Source: Pseudomonas sp. 8Z (GTDB lineage: Bacteria; Pseudomonadota; Gammaproteobacteria; Pseudomonadales; Pseudomonadaceae). From it: 64,000 bases of DNA. Of this stretch, positions 1 to 12,546 are shown in pieces; positions within the stretch are counted from its first letter, which is position 1; the number at the start of each line of letters is the position of its first letter. The DNA lies in the NCBI RefSeq assembly GCF_902506535.1, contig NZ_LR733827.1, positions 445,755 to 509,754 of the forward strand. The letters are read 5' to 3'. The translations under genes were made by a program, and so were the position numbers. The notes beneath the pieces are model-generated. The model did no database searches. It was not told the origin of the DNA and was given only the letters and a program-made list of their open reading frames with translations.

Positions 1-1
1 G

Positions 2-145
2 ATGGAGCACATGCGCGCCAACCTCACCGGCTACAAGGTGCCCAAGGCCGTCGAGTTCCGTGATGTGCTGCCGACCACCAACGTCGGCAAGATCCTACGC
101 CGCGAACTGCGCGACGAAGAGCTGAAGAAACTGGGCAAGAAGTGA
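2..145 (+). CDS. fadD: Long-chain acyl-CoA ligase, C-terminal end (partial)
   Basis: Only the last 47 codons are inside the window; the gene runs in from the left edge. The readable tail contains [20 protein letters not shown] and a basic KKLGKK end, which is the C-terminal subdomain of FadD-type AMP-forming acyl-CoA synthetases. The lysine of the NVGKILR segment is the conserved catalytic A10-type lysine of this superfamily. The enzyme family activates fatty acids to acyl-CoA for beta-oxidation. A rho-independent terminator follows about 20 bp after the stop, so this gene ends its transcription unit. The assignment to FadD rather than another ANL ligase rests on similarity of the tail to Pseudomonas FadD1/FadD2 from memory. 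Confidence 0.75.
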   Translation: MEHMRANLTGYKVPKAVEFRDVLPTTNVGKILRRELRDEELKKLGKK

Positions 146-163
146 TTCGAGCCTGCTGAAACG

Positions 164-187
164 AAAACCCGCTACGGCGGGTTTTTT
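164..187 (+). terminator. Rho-independent terminator after fadD
   Basis: A hairpin with arms AACCCGC and GCGGGTT and a short loop is followed directly by a run of T, 20 bp downstream of the ligase stop codon. Confidence 0.8.
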
Positions 188-340
188 GTTGCCTGGCGAT
201 CTGGACGGTAGGTCGTATTTGGCTTTGGCTTCCTGCATCCATGCCGTTGTCGCGAAGCGGTGCGCTGTCTGGGTTTCGCTGGCTCGTTGGGGAGCCTGGC
301 ATGGCCTGGCGGGCTACTCGCTGGCGCTCGTGAGGCCGCT

Positions 341-1519
341 CTACGCGCTGGGTTCGGTGGGCCGTGTATGGAAGCGTCCGCTGCCCGGCTTGAACTGTGT
401 TGCCATGGCCATCAGTGCCAGGGTGGCCACGGCCATCGCCAGCCAGCTCAGGCGCAGGTCGGCGGTGTACTGGCGCAGCAGGCCAGCCAGCAATGGCGCC
501 GTAGCGGCGATCAGGTAGCCGCCGCCCTGCACGAAGGCCAGCAGGTCGCTGGTCTGGCGCGGATCGTCCCGATGATCCTGGGCCACCACCAGCGACAGCG
601 GGAACAGTGCGCCGATGCCGATGCCCAGCAGAATGCAGATCGGCACCACCAGTTGCAGCGGTGCGAAGATCAGGCCGAGCAGGCCAGCCAGCAGCGATAG
701 CAGTACCATCGCCAGCAACACACGCCGATCCGGGTAGCGTGGCAGCAGGCTCGATGCCAGCAGGCCTGCGACCACTTCGCATAGCGTCAATGTCGCCAGC
801 AGCAAACCGCTTGCCTGCGCGCTCCAGCCCAGCGCGGTGTAGTAGGGCGGCAACCAGGCCAGCACCAGCGTGTAGCCGGCGGTACCGACACCGAAGAAGC
901 TCATCAGCAGCCAGGCTCTGGGTGAACGCCAGACGTTCAACTGAGGCGCAATGGCCGATGCCGCCAGCGCTTGCTCGGGGGTAGCGCGTTGCCATAGCGC
1001 GGCGGCCAGCAGGGCCGGCAGCGTCCAGCTCGCCAGTGCCCATGACCAGCCTACCGATTGCGCCAGCCAGGGCGTCAGCGCGGCGCCGAAGGCTGCGCCA
1101 CCCATGATCGCGCAACTGTAGAAGCCGATCAGGCGCCCGCTGTCAGCAGCAAAGCGTGACTTGATCAGGCCAGGCAGTAGTGCCTGGATGAAGGCGATCC
1201 CGGCACCGGCCAGCAAGGCCGTCGTGATCAAGGTGGTGGCGTCGGGCCGTACGCCACGCAGCAGGCAGGCGACGGCGATCAGCAGCACGCCGAGCAGTAT
1301 CCCGTTGCCTTCTCCCAGGCGTTCGCGCAATACCGCGGCGGTCAGGGCGCCGAGCCCCATGATTACCACTGGCAGGCTGGTCAGCAGGCTGGCGCCGATA
1401 TGATCCAGGCCTGTATCGAGCTGGATGCGGTCGAGCAGCGGGCCGATGGCCGCCAGTACCGGACGCAGGTTCAGACCAAGCAGAACGATGGCGAGCAGTA
1501 GCAGGCTCTGACGCCTCAT
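341..1519 (-). CDS. MFS transporter, CynX/NimT-like
   Basis: A 392-residue, very hydrophobic protein with about 12 predicted membrane segments. It opens with RRQSLLLLAIVLLGLNLRPVLAAIGPLL, the N-terminal helix pattern of the CynX/NimT (cyanate/2-nitroimidazole) branch of the major facilitator superfamily. The start at 1519 was chosen because AAGGAGG lies 9 bp upstream and the ATG overlaps the stop of the upstream exporter gene by four bases (ATGA). That overlap makes it the second gene of a two-gene operon with the DMT permease. The substrate is unknown. The MarR-type regulator divergent from the operon suggests inducible efflux of a small organic molecule, which is an inference from context. 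Confidence 0.8.
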   Translation of the reverse strand: MRRQSLLLLAIVLLGLNLRPVLAAIGPLLDRIQLDTGLDHIGASLLTSLPVVIMGLGALTAAVLRERLGEGNGILLGVLLIAVACLLRGVRPDATTLITTALLAGAGIAFIQALLPGLIKSRFAADSGRLIGFYSCAIMGGAAFGAALTPWLAQSVGWSWALASWTLPALLAAALWQRATPEQALAASAIAPQLNVWRSPRAWLLMSFFGVGTAGYTLVLAWLPPYYTALGWSAQASGLLLATLTLCEVVAGLLASSLLPRYPDRRVLLAMVLLSLLAGLLGLIFAPLQLVVPICILLGIGIGALFPLSLVVAQDHRDDPRQTSDLLAFVQGGGYLIAATAPLLAGLLRQYTADLRLSWLAMAVATLALMAMATQFKPGSGRFHTRPTEPSA

Positions 1520-2418
1520 ACCTGAGCCTCCTTCGCGTTGCGCCAGGCTACTAGCAGCACGCCGCTGACGATGCACAACGCTGCCAGCAGCATGCTCAGG
1601 CTGCCTTCTTCGCCGAACAGGCCGGTAGCCATTGCCGCCCCGATGATTGCCGCCACCGAGCCGATCTGGCTGAGATAAACCGTACCGGCCAGGTTCTGCA
1701 GGATGAAAAACAGGGCGTAGGTCGCGGCGAATAGCAGTATCTGGACGAGCAACAAGGCAATGGTCGAAATATGCTTCAGGTTTGGTGTGAGGTCGACGCC
1801 CAATGCAGTTGTGGCGCTCAGTAATACGGCGCCGCCCAGCAACATGCCAGGCGCCAGCGACAGGGGCGTGGCGCCGCTCGGCCAGTAACGGGCGCGATAG
1901 ATGTTGCCCAGCGCCAGAAACACCGGCACGCAGAGCGCCGCTATTACCCAGAGCGCTGGACTACTGCCACCGTACAGCTTGCCCAGTGCCAGGATCAGGC
2001 TGCCGGCGAGGCCCACACAGATACCCAGCAGGCGGATGCGGCTCAGCCCCTCCATGCGTAGCGCCAGGGCCAACAGGTAGGTGAACAAGGGCGGGAAGGC
2101 CAGGCACATCGAGGCGAAGCCCGCGCCGACATGGCTGATGGAGCTGAACAACAGAGCGTTCGGCACCGCGATGCTGAGCAAGCCGGACGCCAGGTAGTAG
2201 CGCTGTGCCGACAGGCTCATGCCGGGCCGCTCACCGCGCCACCAGGCGAACAGCAACAGCAGCACACCGCCACCGAGCAGACTCCACAGCAGATAAGCCA
2301 TCGGCTGCCAGCCGGCGCTGCCGGCCAGTTTGACCAGATTGCTGGTCAGCCCCATCAGCGTGCCGATCACCAGCAGCAATGAGAGGGCCAGAAGAGGGCG
2401 AAAATTGGAGCCTGGCAT
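1516..2418 (-). CDS. DMT superfamily (EamA) permease
   Basis: A 300-residue protein with about ten hydrophobic helices arranged as two EamA-like halves; each half opens with an alternation of hydrophobic stretches and short loops, and FLALGNIYRARYWPSG lies in the middle. The family usually exports amino acids or other metabolites across the inner membrane. The start at 2418 is preferred over an upstream ATG in frame because AAGGAGGC precedes it at good spacing and the protein then begins directly at its first helix. It is first in the operon with the MFS gene and is transcribed divergently from the MarR gene across an 85-bp intergenic region carrying an inverted-repeat operator. The substrate cannot be read from the sequence. 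Confidence 0.82.
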   Translation of the reverse strand: MPGSNFRPLLALSLLLVIGTLMGLTSNLVKLAGSAGWQPMAYLLWSLLGGGVLLLLFAWWRGERPGMSLSAQRYYLASGLLSIAVPNALLFSSISHVGAGFASMCLAFPPLFTYLLALALRMEGLSRIRLLGICVGLAGSLILALGKLYGGSSPALWVIAALCVPVFLALGNIYRARYWPSGATPLSLAPGMLLGGAVLLSATTALGVDLTPNLKHISTIALLLVQILLFAATYALFFILQNLAGTVYLSQIGSVAAIIGAAMATGLFGEEGSLSMLLAALCIVSGVLLVAWRNAKEAQV

Positions 2419-2472
2419 GCGGATGCCTCCTTGGCATGAATACGTTACGATGGCGACATTCTTTTTGAAAAG

Positions 2473-2490
2473 TATCTTGATGGCAAGATA
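2473..2490. promoter_or_regulatory. MarR-type operator (perfect inverted repeat)
   Basis: TATCTTG-ATGG-CAAGATA is a perfect 7-bp inverted repeat with a 4-bp spacer in the middle of the intergenic region between the DMT permease and the marR gene. Its length and form match typical MarR-family operators, so autoregulation and repression of the divergent exporter operon are inferred. Confidence 0.65.
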
Positions 2491-2503
2491 TATCGAGGGC
2501 GAC

Positions 2504-3025
2504 ATGCAAGACCGTGCACAACTGGCTGCCGAGCAGTGGCAGCAGCAGCGACCTGATCTCGATGGTTTCGTCATGGCGATCATGGGGCGGTTGGGGGAGT
2601 TGAGTCAGGTGATTAGCCGCGATCACCTGCTGCCATTTTTCGCTGAACATGGGCTGCAAGCTGGTGAGTTCGACCTGCTTGCAACGCTGCGCCGTAGCGG
2701 TGAGCCCTATGCACTGATGCCGACGGCCTTGTACGAGAGCGCGATGATTTCCTCGGGCGGCATGACCAGCCGTATCGACAGATTGGAACGGGCTGGGCTG
2801 ATCGAACGGCGCAAGCATCCCAGTGACCGCCGTGGCGTCTTGGTGGCATTGACGCCTGCCGGCTTCGAACTGATCGATGGCATGCTCAAGGCTCATGTGG
2901 CCAACCTGCAGCGCGTGCTTGCAGGGTTGAGCCGTGATGAACAGCGGATGCTGCATGCGCTAAATGGCAAGTTGCTTGAAGGGTTGAGTCTGCGTGCTGA
3001 TGAGTCTTCATCAGCACCTCGCTAA
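2504..3025 (+). CDS. MarR family transcriptional regulator
   Basis: A 173-residue winged-helix repressor-type protein. The DNA-binding region is visible as the recognition helix around SSGGMTSRIDRLERAGLIERRKHPSDRRGVLVALT, where the DRR wing is the hallmark of MarR proteins. The start at 2504 is chosen over the in-frame ATG at 2480 because the latter lies inside the inverted-repeat operator, while GAGGG sits just ahead of 2504. The gene is divergent from the two exporter genes and probably represses them until an effector binds. The effector is unknown. Confidence 0.85.
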   Translation: MQDRAQLAAEQWQQQRPDLDGFVMAIMGRLGELSQVISRDHLLPFFAEHGLQAGEFDLLATLRRSGEPYALMPTALYESAMISSGGMTSRIDRLERAGLIERRKHPSDRRGVLVALTPAGFELIDGMLKAHVANLQRVLAGLSRDEQRMLHALNGKLLEGLSLRADESSSAPR

Positions 3026-3149
3026 TGCGCCTCACGCTATCTGTGCTGAAGTTGTGCCTGCATGGCGCACGGGGCTGTGCGCAGATTTTTTTTCGGCCTG
3101 TGCGCTGTCGTGATGATCTGCGTTTACACTGCGCCTTTACGACGCTTTC

Positions 3150-4537
<1,388 letters not shown>

Positions 4538-4556
4538 GTCCTTGTTGATGACCTGC

Positions 4557-4590
4557 TGTGGGAGGGGCTTTAGCCGCGACAGTCGCTGCT
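4557..4590. repeat. REP-like fragment between aruC and aruF
   Basis: TGTGGGAGGGGCTTTAGCCGCGA matches the common Pseudomonas intergenic REP pattern (GTGGGAGCGGC...GCCGCGA) but lacks a convincing full second arm. It lies in the 114-bp gap inside the operon and may form a weak hairpin. Confidence 0.4.
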
Positions 4591-4651
4591 CAAAGTGCCT
4601 TCCACGCGGGTTAAAGATCTCGCAACTTCCGTGTTTAGAAGGAGTGCTTCC

Positions 4652-5668
4652 ATGCTGGTGATGCGTCCCGCGCAAATGGCAGATTTGGCCGATGTGCAGC
4701 GCCTGGCAGCGGACAGCCCGGTGGGCGTCACCTCGCTGCCCGATGATGCCGGTCGGCTGGGTGACAAGATCGGCGCGTCGGAGTCGTCCTTCTCCGCGGA
4801 GGTCAGCTTCAATGGCGAGGAGACCTACTTCTTCGTTCTTGAGGATACCGTCAGTGGGCGCCTGGTCGGTTGCTCCGGCATCGTCGCCTCGGCTGGGTAT
4901 TCCGAGCCGTTTTACAGCTTTCGCAACGAAACCTTCGTGCACCATTCGCGTGAGCTGAAGATCCATAACAAGATCCATGTGCTCTCGCTGTGCCATGACC
5001 TGACGGGTAACAGCCTGCTGACCAGCTTTTATGTCGAGCGCCCATTGGTGGCGACGGTTTTTGCCGAGCTCAATTCCCGTGGTCGTCTGTTGTTCATGGC
5101 CGCTCACCCCGAGCGTTTCGCCGATGCAGTGGTGGTGGAGATCGTCGGTCACAGTGATGAGCACGGTGATTCGCCTTTCTGGGATGCTGTGGGGCGCAAC
5201 TTCTTCGACATGAGTTACGCCGAGGCCGAGCGGTTGTGCGGGCTCAAGAGCCGCACCTTTCTGGCCGAGCTGATGCCCAATTACCCCATCTACGTGCCGC
5301 TGCTGACGGATGAGGCCCAGGAGGCCATGGGGCAAGTGCATCCGCGTGCGCAAATCACGTTCGACATCCTCATGCGCGAGGGCTTCGAGACTGACCACTA
5401 CATCGATATCTTCGATGGCGGCCCGACGCTGCATGCGCGCACCTCGGGCATCCGCTCGATTGCCCAGAGTCGGCTGGTGCCGGTACGCCTCGGTGAGGGC
5501 GAGCAGGGCGGTCGTCAGTATTTGGTGAGCAGTGGCCAGTTGCAGGACTTTCGCGCCATCGTCGTGGAGTTGGACTGGGTGCCGGGCAAGCCTGTGACTC
5601 TGAGCAGCGAGGCTGCCGAGGTACTGAGTGTGGGCGAGGGCGGCAGCGTGCGTCTGGTGGCGGTTTGA
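4652..5668 (+). CDS. aruF: Arginine N-succinyltransferase subunit alpha AruF
   Basis: A 338-residue protein of the AstA family, which catalyses the first AST step: succinyl-CoA plus L-arginine to N2-succinylarginine. The family signature is seen in MLVMRPAQMADL at the start, CHDLTGNSLLTSFYV in the centre, and GHSDEHGDSPFWDAVGRNFFDMSYAEAE. Pseudomonads carry two paralogous subunits that form a heteromer, and the next gene encodes the partner. The start at 4652 has AAGGAGTG upstream at good spacing. Sequence and length agree with AruF of P. aeruginosa. Confidence 0.95.
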   Translation: MLVMRPAQMADLADVQRLAADSPVGVTSLPDDAGRLGDKIGASESSFSAEVSFNGEETYFFVLEDTVSGRLVGCSGIVASAGYSEPFYSFRNETFVHHSRELKIHNKIHVLSLCHDLTGNSLLTSFYVERPLVATVFAELNSRGRLLFMAAHPERFADAVVVEIVGHSDEHGDSPFWDAVGRNFFDMSYAEAERLCGLKSRTFLAELMPNYPIYVPLLTDEAQEAMGQVHPRAQITFDILMREGFETDHYIDIFDGGPTLHARTSGIRSIAQSRLVPVRLGEGEQGGRQYLVSSGQLQDFRAIVVELDWVPGKPVTLSSEAAEVLSVGEGGSVRLVAV

Positions 5669-5673
5669 ATCGA

Positions 5674-5742
5674 AGCGTCAAGCTACAAGTCTCAAGCGGC
5701 GAGCCAGCCTGGCTGCCGACTTGGGGCTTGCTGCTTGACGCT
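5674..5742. repeat. Stem-loop / REP-like inverted repeat between aruF and aruG
   Basis: A perfect 10-bp inverted repeat (AGCGTCAAGC at 5674 and GCTTGACGCT at 5733) encloses further nested complementarity (AGCCAG...GGCT). There is no T-tract after it, so it is more likely an mRNA-stabilising or REP-type element than a terminator. Confidence 0.6.
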
Positions 5743-5764
5743 AATAGTTGATCCGGAGGATCCA

Positions 5765-6781
5765 ATGATTGTTCGTCCCGTGCGCAGTGCGGATTTGTCG
5801 GCCCTGATCGAGCTGGCGCGCAGTACCGGCGCCGGCTTGACCACCTTGCCGGCCAATGAGGCACGCCTGGCGCAGCGTGTCGGCTGTGCGGAGAAGACAT
5901 TTCGCGGTGAAGTCGAGCGCGCCGATGCCGACTACCTGTTCGTGCTGGAGGACGATGACGGCCGAGTGCTTGGCATCTCTGCCGTGGCAGGGGCGGTTGG
6001 TCTGCGCGAGCCCTGGTACAACTACCGGGTCGGCCTGACCGTCACCGCTTCGCAGGAGTTGGATATTCACCGGCAGATTCCGACCCTGTTCATGGCCAAC
6101 GATCTGACTGGTAATTCCGAGCTGTGCTCACTGTTTCTGCACGCCGATCATCGCACTGGGTTCAATGGGCGCCTGCTCTCCAAAGCGCGTTTTTTGTTCA
6201 TTGCCGAGTTCCGCGAGCTGTTCGGCAGCAAGGTGATTGCCGAGATGCGTGGCATGTCCGACGAGCGCGGTCGTTCGCCATTCTGGGAAAGCCTCGGGCG
6301 GCACTTCTTCAAGATGGAGTTTTCTCAGGCCGATTACCTGACTGGGGTTGGTAACAAGGCTTTTATTGCTGAGTTGATGCCCAAGTTTCCGCTCTACACC
6401 TGCTTTCTCTCTGAAGATGCGCGTACGGTGATTGGGCGTGTGCACCCGGATACCGAGCCTGCGCTGACCATGCTCAAGGCCGAGGGCTTCAGCTATCAGG
6501 GCTATGTCGATATCTTCGATGCCGGGCCGGCCATCGAGGCGGAAACTGCAAAGATTCGCGCGGTGCGCGACAGCCAGCAACTGGTGTTGGCCATCGGCAC
6601 GCCCGGCGACGATGCCGTGCCCTATCTGGTGCACAACCGCAAGCGTTATGACTGCCGCATTACTGCCGCGCCGGCGCGCGTGGCGGCCGGGACCTTGGTG
6701 GTGGCGCCGCAGACGGCCAAACGCCTGCGCCTGTCCGCCGGTGACGTGGTGCGTGCCGTGCCGCTGGCTGCCGGTAGCTGA
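5765..6781 (+). CDS. aruG: Arginine N-succinyltransferase subunit beta AruG
   Basis: A 338-residue AstA-family protein, paralogous to AruF and of identical length. The same landmarks recur: MIVRPVRSADL, ANDLTGNSELCSLFL, GMSDERGRSPFWESLGRHFFKMEFSQAD. It is the second subunit of the arginine/ornithine succinyltransferase that starts the AST pathway. GGAGGATCC precedes the ATG at 5765. It is separated from aruF by a stem-loop that might tune relative subunit expression (inference). A MITE-like element lies between aruG and aruD. Confidence 0.95.
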   Translation: MIVRPVRSADLSALIELARSTGAGLTTLPANEARLAQRVGCAEKTFRGEVERADADYLFVLEDDDGRVLGISAVAGAVGLREPWYNYRVGLTVTASQELDIHRQIPTLFMANDLTGNSELCSLFLHADHRTGFNGRLLSKARFLFIAEFRELFGSKVIAEMRGMSDERGRSPFWESLGRHFFKMEFSQADYLTGVGNKAFIAELMPKFPLYTCFLSEDARTVIGRVHPDTEPALTMLKAEGFSYQGYVDIFDAGPAIEAETAKIRAVRDSQQLVLAIGTPGDDAVPYLVHNRKRYDCRITAAPARVAAGTLVVAPQTAKRLRLSAGDVVRAVPLAAGS

Positions 6782-6820
6782 CAAATCTGTACCGGGCCGG
6801 TCAGCCTGCCGGTCGTGAAA

Positions 6821-8447
<1,627 letters not shown>

Positions 8448-8448
<1 letters not shown>

Positions 8449-9794
8449 TGCCAGCGTATGAAATGAATTTCGACGGACTGGTCGGCCCGACGCACAACTA
8501 CGGCGGGTTGTCCTACGGCAACGTGGCCTCGCAGAGCAACAGCAACGCTGTGTCGAATCCACAGGAGGCCGCCAAGCAGGGCCTGGCAAAGATGAAGGCG
8601 CTGATGGACATGGGCTTCAAGCAGGGCGTGCTGGCCCCACAGGAGCGCCCGGATGTCGCTGCACTGCGCCGCCTGGGCTTTACCGGTAGCGATGTCGAAG
8701 TGATCCAGCGCGCCGCACGTGAAGCCATGCCGCTATTGGTTGCAAGCTGTTCGGCGTCGAGCATGTGGACGGCCAACGCCTGCACCGTCAGCCCCAGCGC
8801 CGATACAGCAGACGGGCGCGTGCATTTCACCGCCGCCAACCTCAACTGCAAGTTCCACCGTAGCATCGAGCACCCGACCACCAGTCGCGTGCTGCAAGCG
8901 ATGTTTGCCAGCGACGCTCACTTCGCTCATCACCCGGCATTGCCAGCCGTGGCGCAGTTCGGTGATGAGGGTGCAGCCAACCACACGCGCTTTTGCAAGG
9001 GCTATGGCGATGCCGGTGTGGAATTCTTCGTCTATGGGCGCAGTGCCTTCGACAGTCGCTACCCGGAACCGATGCGTTACCCGGCACGGCAGACACTGGA
9101 GGCTAGCCAGGCGGTGGCTCGCCTGCATGGGCTAAGCGAGGCGGGTGTGGTCTACGCCCAGCAGAATCCGGCAGTTATCGATCAGGGCGTGTTCCATAAC
9201 GATGTCATCGCTGTGGGTAATGGCGAGGTGCTGTTTCATCATCAGGACGCCTTTCTTGAGGCGGACAAGGTGCTGGCTGAGCTGCGTGAGAAGCTGGCGC
9301 GATGCGGTGGGCATTTTCAGGCCGTCTGTGTGCCGAGTTCTGCGGTGAGCGTGCAGGATGCGGTGAAATCCTATCTGTTCAACAGCCAACTGCTGACCCG
9401 CGCCGATGGCCGTATGCTGCTGGTGGTGCCGGATGAGTGCAAAGGCAACCCGCGTGTTTGGCGTTATTTGCAGCAGCTTACGGCCAGCGGCGGGCCGATT
9501 GCCGAGGTGCGCGTGTTCGACCTCAAGCAAAGTATGCAAAACGGTGGTGGCCCGGCATGCCTGCGTTTACGTGTGGCACTCAATGAACGGGAGCTGGCCG
9601 CCGTGAATCCGGGCGTGGTGATGAGTCATGAACTGCACGACACTTTGGTGGCCTGGGTCGACAAGCACTACCGCGATCGCCTGAGCGAAGCCGACCTGGC
9701 TGACCCGCAGCTACTGAGCGAATGCCGCACGGCATTGGATGAACTGACGCAGATCCTTAAACTGGGTTCGGTCTATCCTTTTCAATTGAACTGA
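8448..9794 (+). CDS. aruB: N-succinylarginine dihydrolase AruB
   Basis: A 448-residue AstB-family enzyme of the guanidine-modifying superfamily, hydrolysing N2-succinylarginine to succinylornithine, CO2 and two NH3. The N-terminus [19 protein letters not shown] is diagnostic. H250 in VFHNDVIAV and C371 in [11 protein letters not shown] correspond to the catalytic His248 and Cys365 reported for E. coli AstB. The ATG overlaps the aruD stop. Length matches the family (about 447). Confidence 0.95.
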
Positions 9795-9813
9795 CCCCTA
9801 TCTCGGAGATTTT

Positions 9814-10092
9814 ATGAGCGACGCTCTGCAACTGGTACTTGAAGACACTGACGGCACCCAACTGGAAACATCCTGCACCCGTTTCGCCGTGGTCTGGCAG
9901 GGCAAGGAAGTGTGGATTCAGGCCGTTGGTGATCAACTGTTGATCGGCGTCGACGTGGAGGAGGGCGACACCGAGTACGCCAACCTGCTGCTGCGTCCGC
10001 AGGCCACCAACCTGGTCAGTCTGCAACTGGAGATGGAGCCGGTTGGCGCAGATGACGACGATCACGTGCATGGCCCGGACTGCAATCACTGA
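9814..10092 (+). CDS. Small acidic protein of the aru operon with His/Cys tail
   Basis: A 92-residue acidic protein lying between aruB and aruE, at the same place as the uncharacterised PA0900-type gene in P. aeruginosa. The start at 9814 has a GGAG upstream. The tail reads DDDDHVHGPDCNH, a cluster of Asp, His and Cys that could bind a metal ion. No catalytic family is recognisable. Its fixed place before aruE, a zinc-dependent hydrolase, allows the guess that it helps metal loading of AruE, but nothing in the sequence proves this. Confidence 0.8.
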   Translation: MSDALQLVLEDTDGTQLETSCTRFAVVWQGKEVWIQAVGDQLLIGVDVEEGDTEYANLLLRPQATNLVSLQLEMEPVGADDDDHVHGPDCNH

Positions 10093-10212
10093 TCGAATCC
10101 TGTAGGGTGGGCCGGGCGGCGCTCCGCTTCAGCCCAGCACGGCTGGCCGCTGTTAGTGGGCTTCAGCCCTCCCTGCTCGCTCCACCAACATGCTGCGAAC
10201 CAAGGAGCCGCC

Positions 10213-11226
10213 ATGCTCGCTCTCGGTAAACTGCTTGAACTGACCCTGGCCGGCCATGAGCCGTCGGCGAAGATTCAACTGACGCCTGATGGCACGCGTT
10301 TGCGCTGGCTCGACGAGGGCGTGCTGGAGGTGACGCCGCCTGCGGCGCGGGACAATGGGCTCGACCTGTTGCTATCGGCGGGTATCCACGGCAACGAGAC
10401 CGCGCCAATCGAGTTGCTCGACCGTTTGTTGCGCGGTATCGCGCGCAAGGAATTGCTACCGGCAGCCCGTATTCTCTTTCTGTTTGGCAACCCTGAAGCC
10501 ATGCGCCGTGGCGAGCGTTATGTCGAGCAGGATCTCAACCGTCTGTTCAGTGGGCGCCATGCCCAGACCAGTGGTTTCGAAGCGATTCGGGCCTGCGATC
10601 TGGAGCATCTGGCCGCCACCTTCTTCGGCAAGAACAGTCCGCGTACCCGTCTGCATTACGATCTGCACACCGCCATGCGTGGCTCGAAGATCGAGCAGTT
10701 TGCTCTGTACCCGTGGCGCGAGGGGCGCGCGCATTCACGGCGCGAACTGGAGCGTCTGCGTGCCGCAGGCATCGGCGCTGTGTTGTTACAGAACAAGCCC
10801 TCTATTACCTTCAGCGCCTATACCTATGCCCAGCTCGGGGCGGAGGCTTTTACCCTGGAACTGGGCAAGGCGCGTGCCTTTGGGCAAAACGAGCCAGCCA
10901 ATCTGGATCTGATGGAGAACGCCTTGTGCGCGTTGATCGAGGGGCGTGAAGTCATTAGCGGTGAGCCGACGCTCGATGGCATGCAACTGTTCTCGGTGTC
11001 GTGTGAGGTCATCAAGCACAGCGACAGCTTCCAGTTGCATGTGCCTGGCGATATCGAAAATTTCACCGAGCTGGAGCCGGGCTATTTGCTCGCCGAGGAC
11101 ATCGCTGGCACCCGCTGGCTGGTGGAAGAGCAGGGTACACGGATCATCTTTCCCAATCCCAAGGTCAAGAACGGCTTACGCGCCGCCATTTTGATCGTCC
11201 CCGACGACGGCGCCGGCTTGGTGTAG
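10213..11226 (+). CDS. aruE: Succinylglutamate desuccinylase AruE
   Basis: A 337-residue zinc carboxypeptidase-like (M14/AstE) enzyme completing the AST pathway: succinylglutamate to succinate plus glutamate. The zinc-ligand motifs are visible as [13 protein letters not shown] (His and Glu) and [11 protein letters not shown] (His), and the [12 protein letters not shown] segment is family-typical. The start at 10213 has AAGGAG 8 bp upstream; an in-frame extension to 10156 would cross a GC-rich repeat and has no ribosome site. It is the last gene of the operon. Confidence 0.93.
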   Translation: MLALGKLLELTLAGHEPSAKIQLTPDGTRLRWLDEGVLEVTPPAARDNGLDLLLSAGIHGNETAPIELLDRLLRGIARKELLPAARILFLFGNPEAMRRGERYVEQDLNRLFSGRHAQTSGFEAIRACDLEHLAATFFGKNSPRTRLHYDLHTAMRGSKIEQFALYPWREGRAHSRRELERLRAAGIGAVLLQNKPSITFSAYTYAQLGAEAFTLELGKARAFGQNEPANLDLMENALCALIEGREVISGEPTLDGMQLFSVSCEVIKHSDSFQLHVPGDIENFTELEPGYLLAEDIAGTRWLVEEQGTRIIFPNPKVKNGLRAAILIVPDDGAGLV

Positions 11227-11417
11227 TTGCTGGTGCGTAACTTACCGTAGGAGTGGTCTCGATCGGTTCTGATCCCTTCACGGGCTAAAACAGATGCAAC
11301 CCAGCCCCCCTGCAGTTCCGCTGCCCGTGTCGCTTGATTTCACTCCAACTGTATCTTGTGGGGTTATTCACGAGCTCTTTAGCATGGCCCTTTCGCCAAA
11401 AAACGGGAAAGCCTGTC

Positions 11418-12422
11418 ATGCCCCTGATCGACCTGCGTAGCGACACTGTCACCCAACCCACTGCGGCCATGCGCGAGGCCATGATGGCTGCCGAGCTGGG
11501 GGATGACGTGTACGCTGAAGACCCGACCGTCAATCGCCTGGAAGCCTGGCTGGCTCAGGAGCTGGGCTTCGAGGCAGCGCTGTTCGTACCGACTGGCACC
11601 ATGAGTAACCTGCTGGGCCTGATGGCGCACTGTGAACGTGGTGATGAATACATCGTTGGCCAGCAAGCACATACCTACAAGTACGAAGGTGGTGGCGCCG
11701 CCGTGCTCGGCTCCATCCAGCCTCAGCCCATCGAGGGTGAGGTCGATGGTTCGCTGGATCTGGCCAAGGTCGAGGCGGCGATCAAGCAAGATGACTTCCA
11801 CTTCGCCCGTACCCGCTTGCTGGCCCTGGAAAACACCATGCAGGGCAAGGTGCTGCCGCTTGACTACCTGTCTGCTGCTCGCGAGTTAACCCGTCGTCAT
11901 GGCCTGAGCCTGCATCTGGACGGTGCGCGGTTGTACAACGCCGCCGTCAAATTGCAGGTGCCCGCGCGTGAGATTACCCAGCATTTCGACTCGGTGTCGG
12001 TGTGCCTGTCCAAGGGGCTTGGTGCGCCGGTCGGTTCGGTGCTCTGTGGTAGCGCCGCGCTGATCGCCAAGGCGCGGCGTCTACGCAAGATGGTTGGTGG
12101 CGGCATGCGTCAGGCTGGGGTGCTGGCTGCAGCAGGGCTGTACGCGTTGCAGCATCAGGTCGAGCGCCTGGCTGAGGATCATGCCAAAGCCGCGCATTTG
12201 GGCGAGGCATTGCTGCGTCTGGGCTACGACGTCGAGCCGGTACAGACCAATATGGTCTACGTGCAACTGGGTGCGCGTGCCGAGCGGATCAAGGCATTTA
12301 TGGCTGAGCGTGGCATTGTTGTCAGCGCAGCGCCCAGGCTGCGGTTGATCACCCATCTTGATGTCGGCTCAGAAGGTGTCGAGCGGGTGATCGAGGCGTT
12401 CGCCGCGTTTCGCGATCATTGA
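11418..12422 (+). CDS. ltaE: Low-specificity L-threonine aldolase
   Basis: A 334-residue fold-type I PLP enzyme that cleaves L-threonine/allo-threonine to glycine and acetaldehyde. Characteristic features are [15 protein letters not shown] at the start, [15 protein letters not shown], the [13 protein letters not shown] segment and the PLP lysine K199 in [12 protein letters not shown]. The start at 11418 gives the family N-terminus; an extension to 11334 is in frame but unsupported. It stands alone between aruE and alaS. Confidence 0.92.
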   Translation: MPLIDLRSDTVTQPTAAMREAMMAAELGDDVYAEDPTVNRLEAWLAQELGFEAALFVPTGTMSNLLGLMAHCERGDEYIVGQQAHTYKYEGGGAAVLGSIQPQPIEGEVDGSLDLAKVEAAIKQDDFHFARTRLLALENTMQGKVLPLDYLSAARELTRRHGLSLHLDGARLYNAAVKLQVPAREITQHFDSVSVCLSKGLGAPVGSVLCGSAALIAKARRLRKMVGGGMRQAGVLAAAGLYALQHQVERLAEDHAKAAHLGEALLRLGYDVEPVQTNMVYVQLGARAERIKAFMAERGIVVSAAPRLRLITHLDVGSEGVERVIEAFAAFRDH

Positions 12423-12488
12423 TCTGCTTGTCGGCCGCTCATAGTTCTCGGCTATCAACAAGGCACTAGCCGCGGGCGAAAGGGCCGA

Positions 12489-12494
12489 TATAAT
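12489..12494 (+). promoter_or_regulatory. Candidate -10 element for alaS
   Basis: A perfect TATAAT lies 53 bp before the alaS ATG. A good -35 hexamer at 17-bp spacing is not evident, so only the -10 is called. Confidence 0.4.
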
Positions 12495-12546
12495 GCGTCC
12501 TTTTGCCGGCTTTGCCGTGGCCGCCTGATTCCGTGGATATCCTTCT

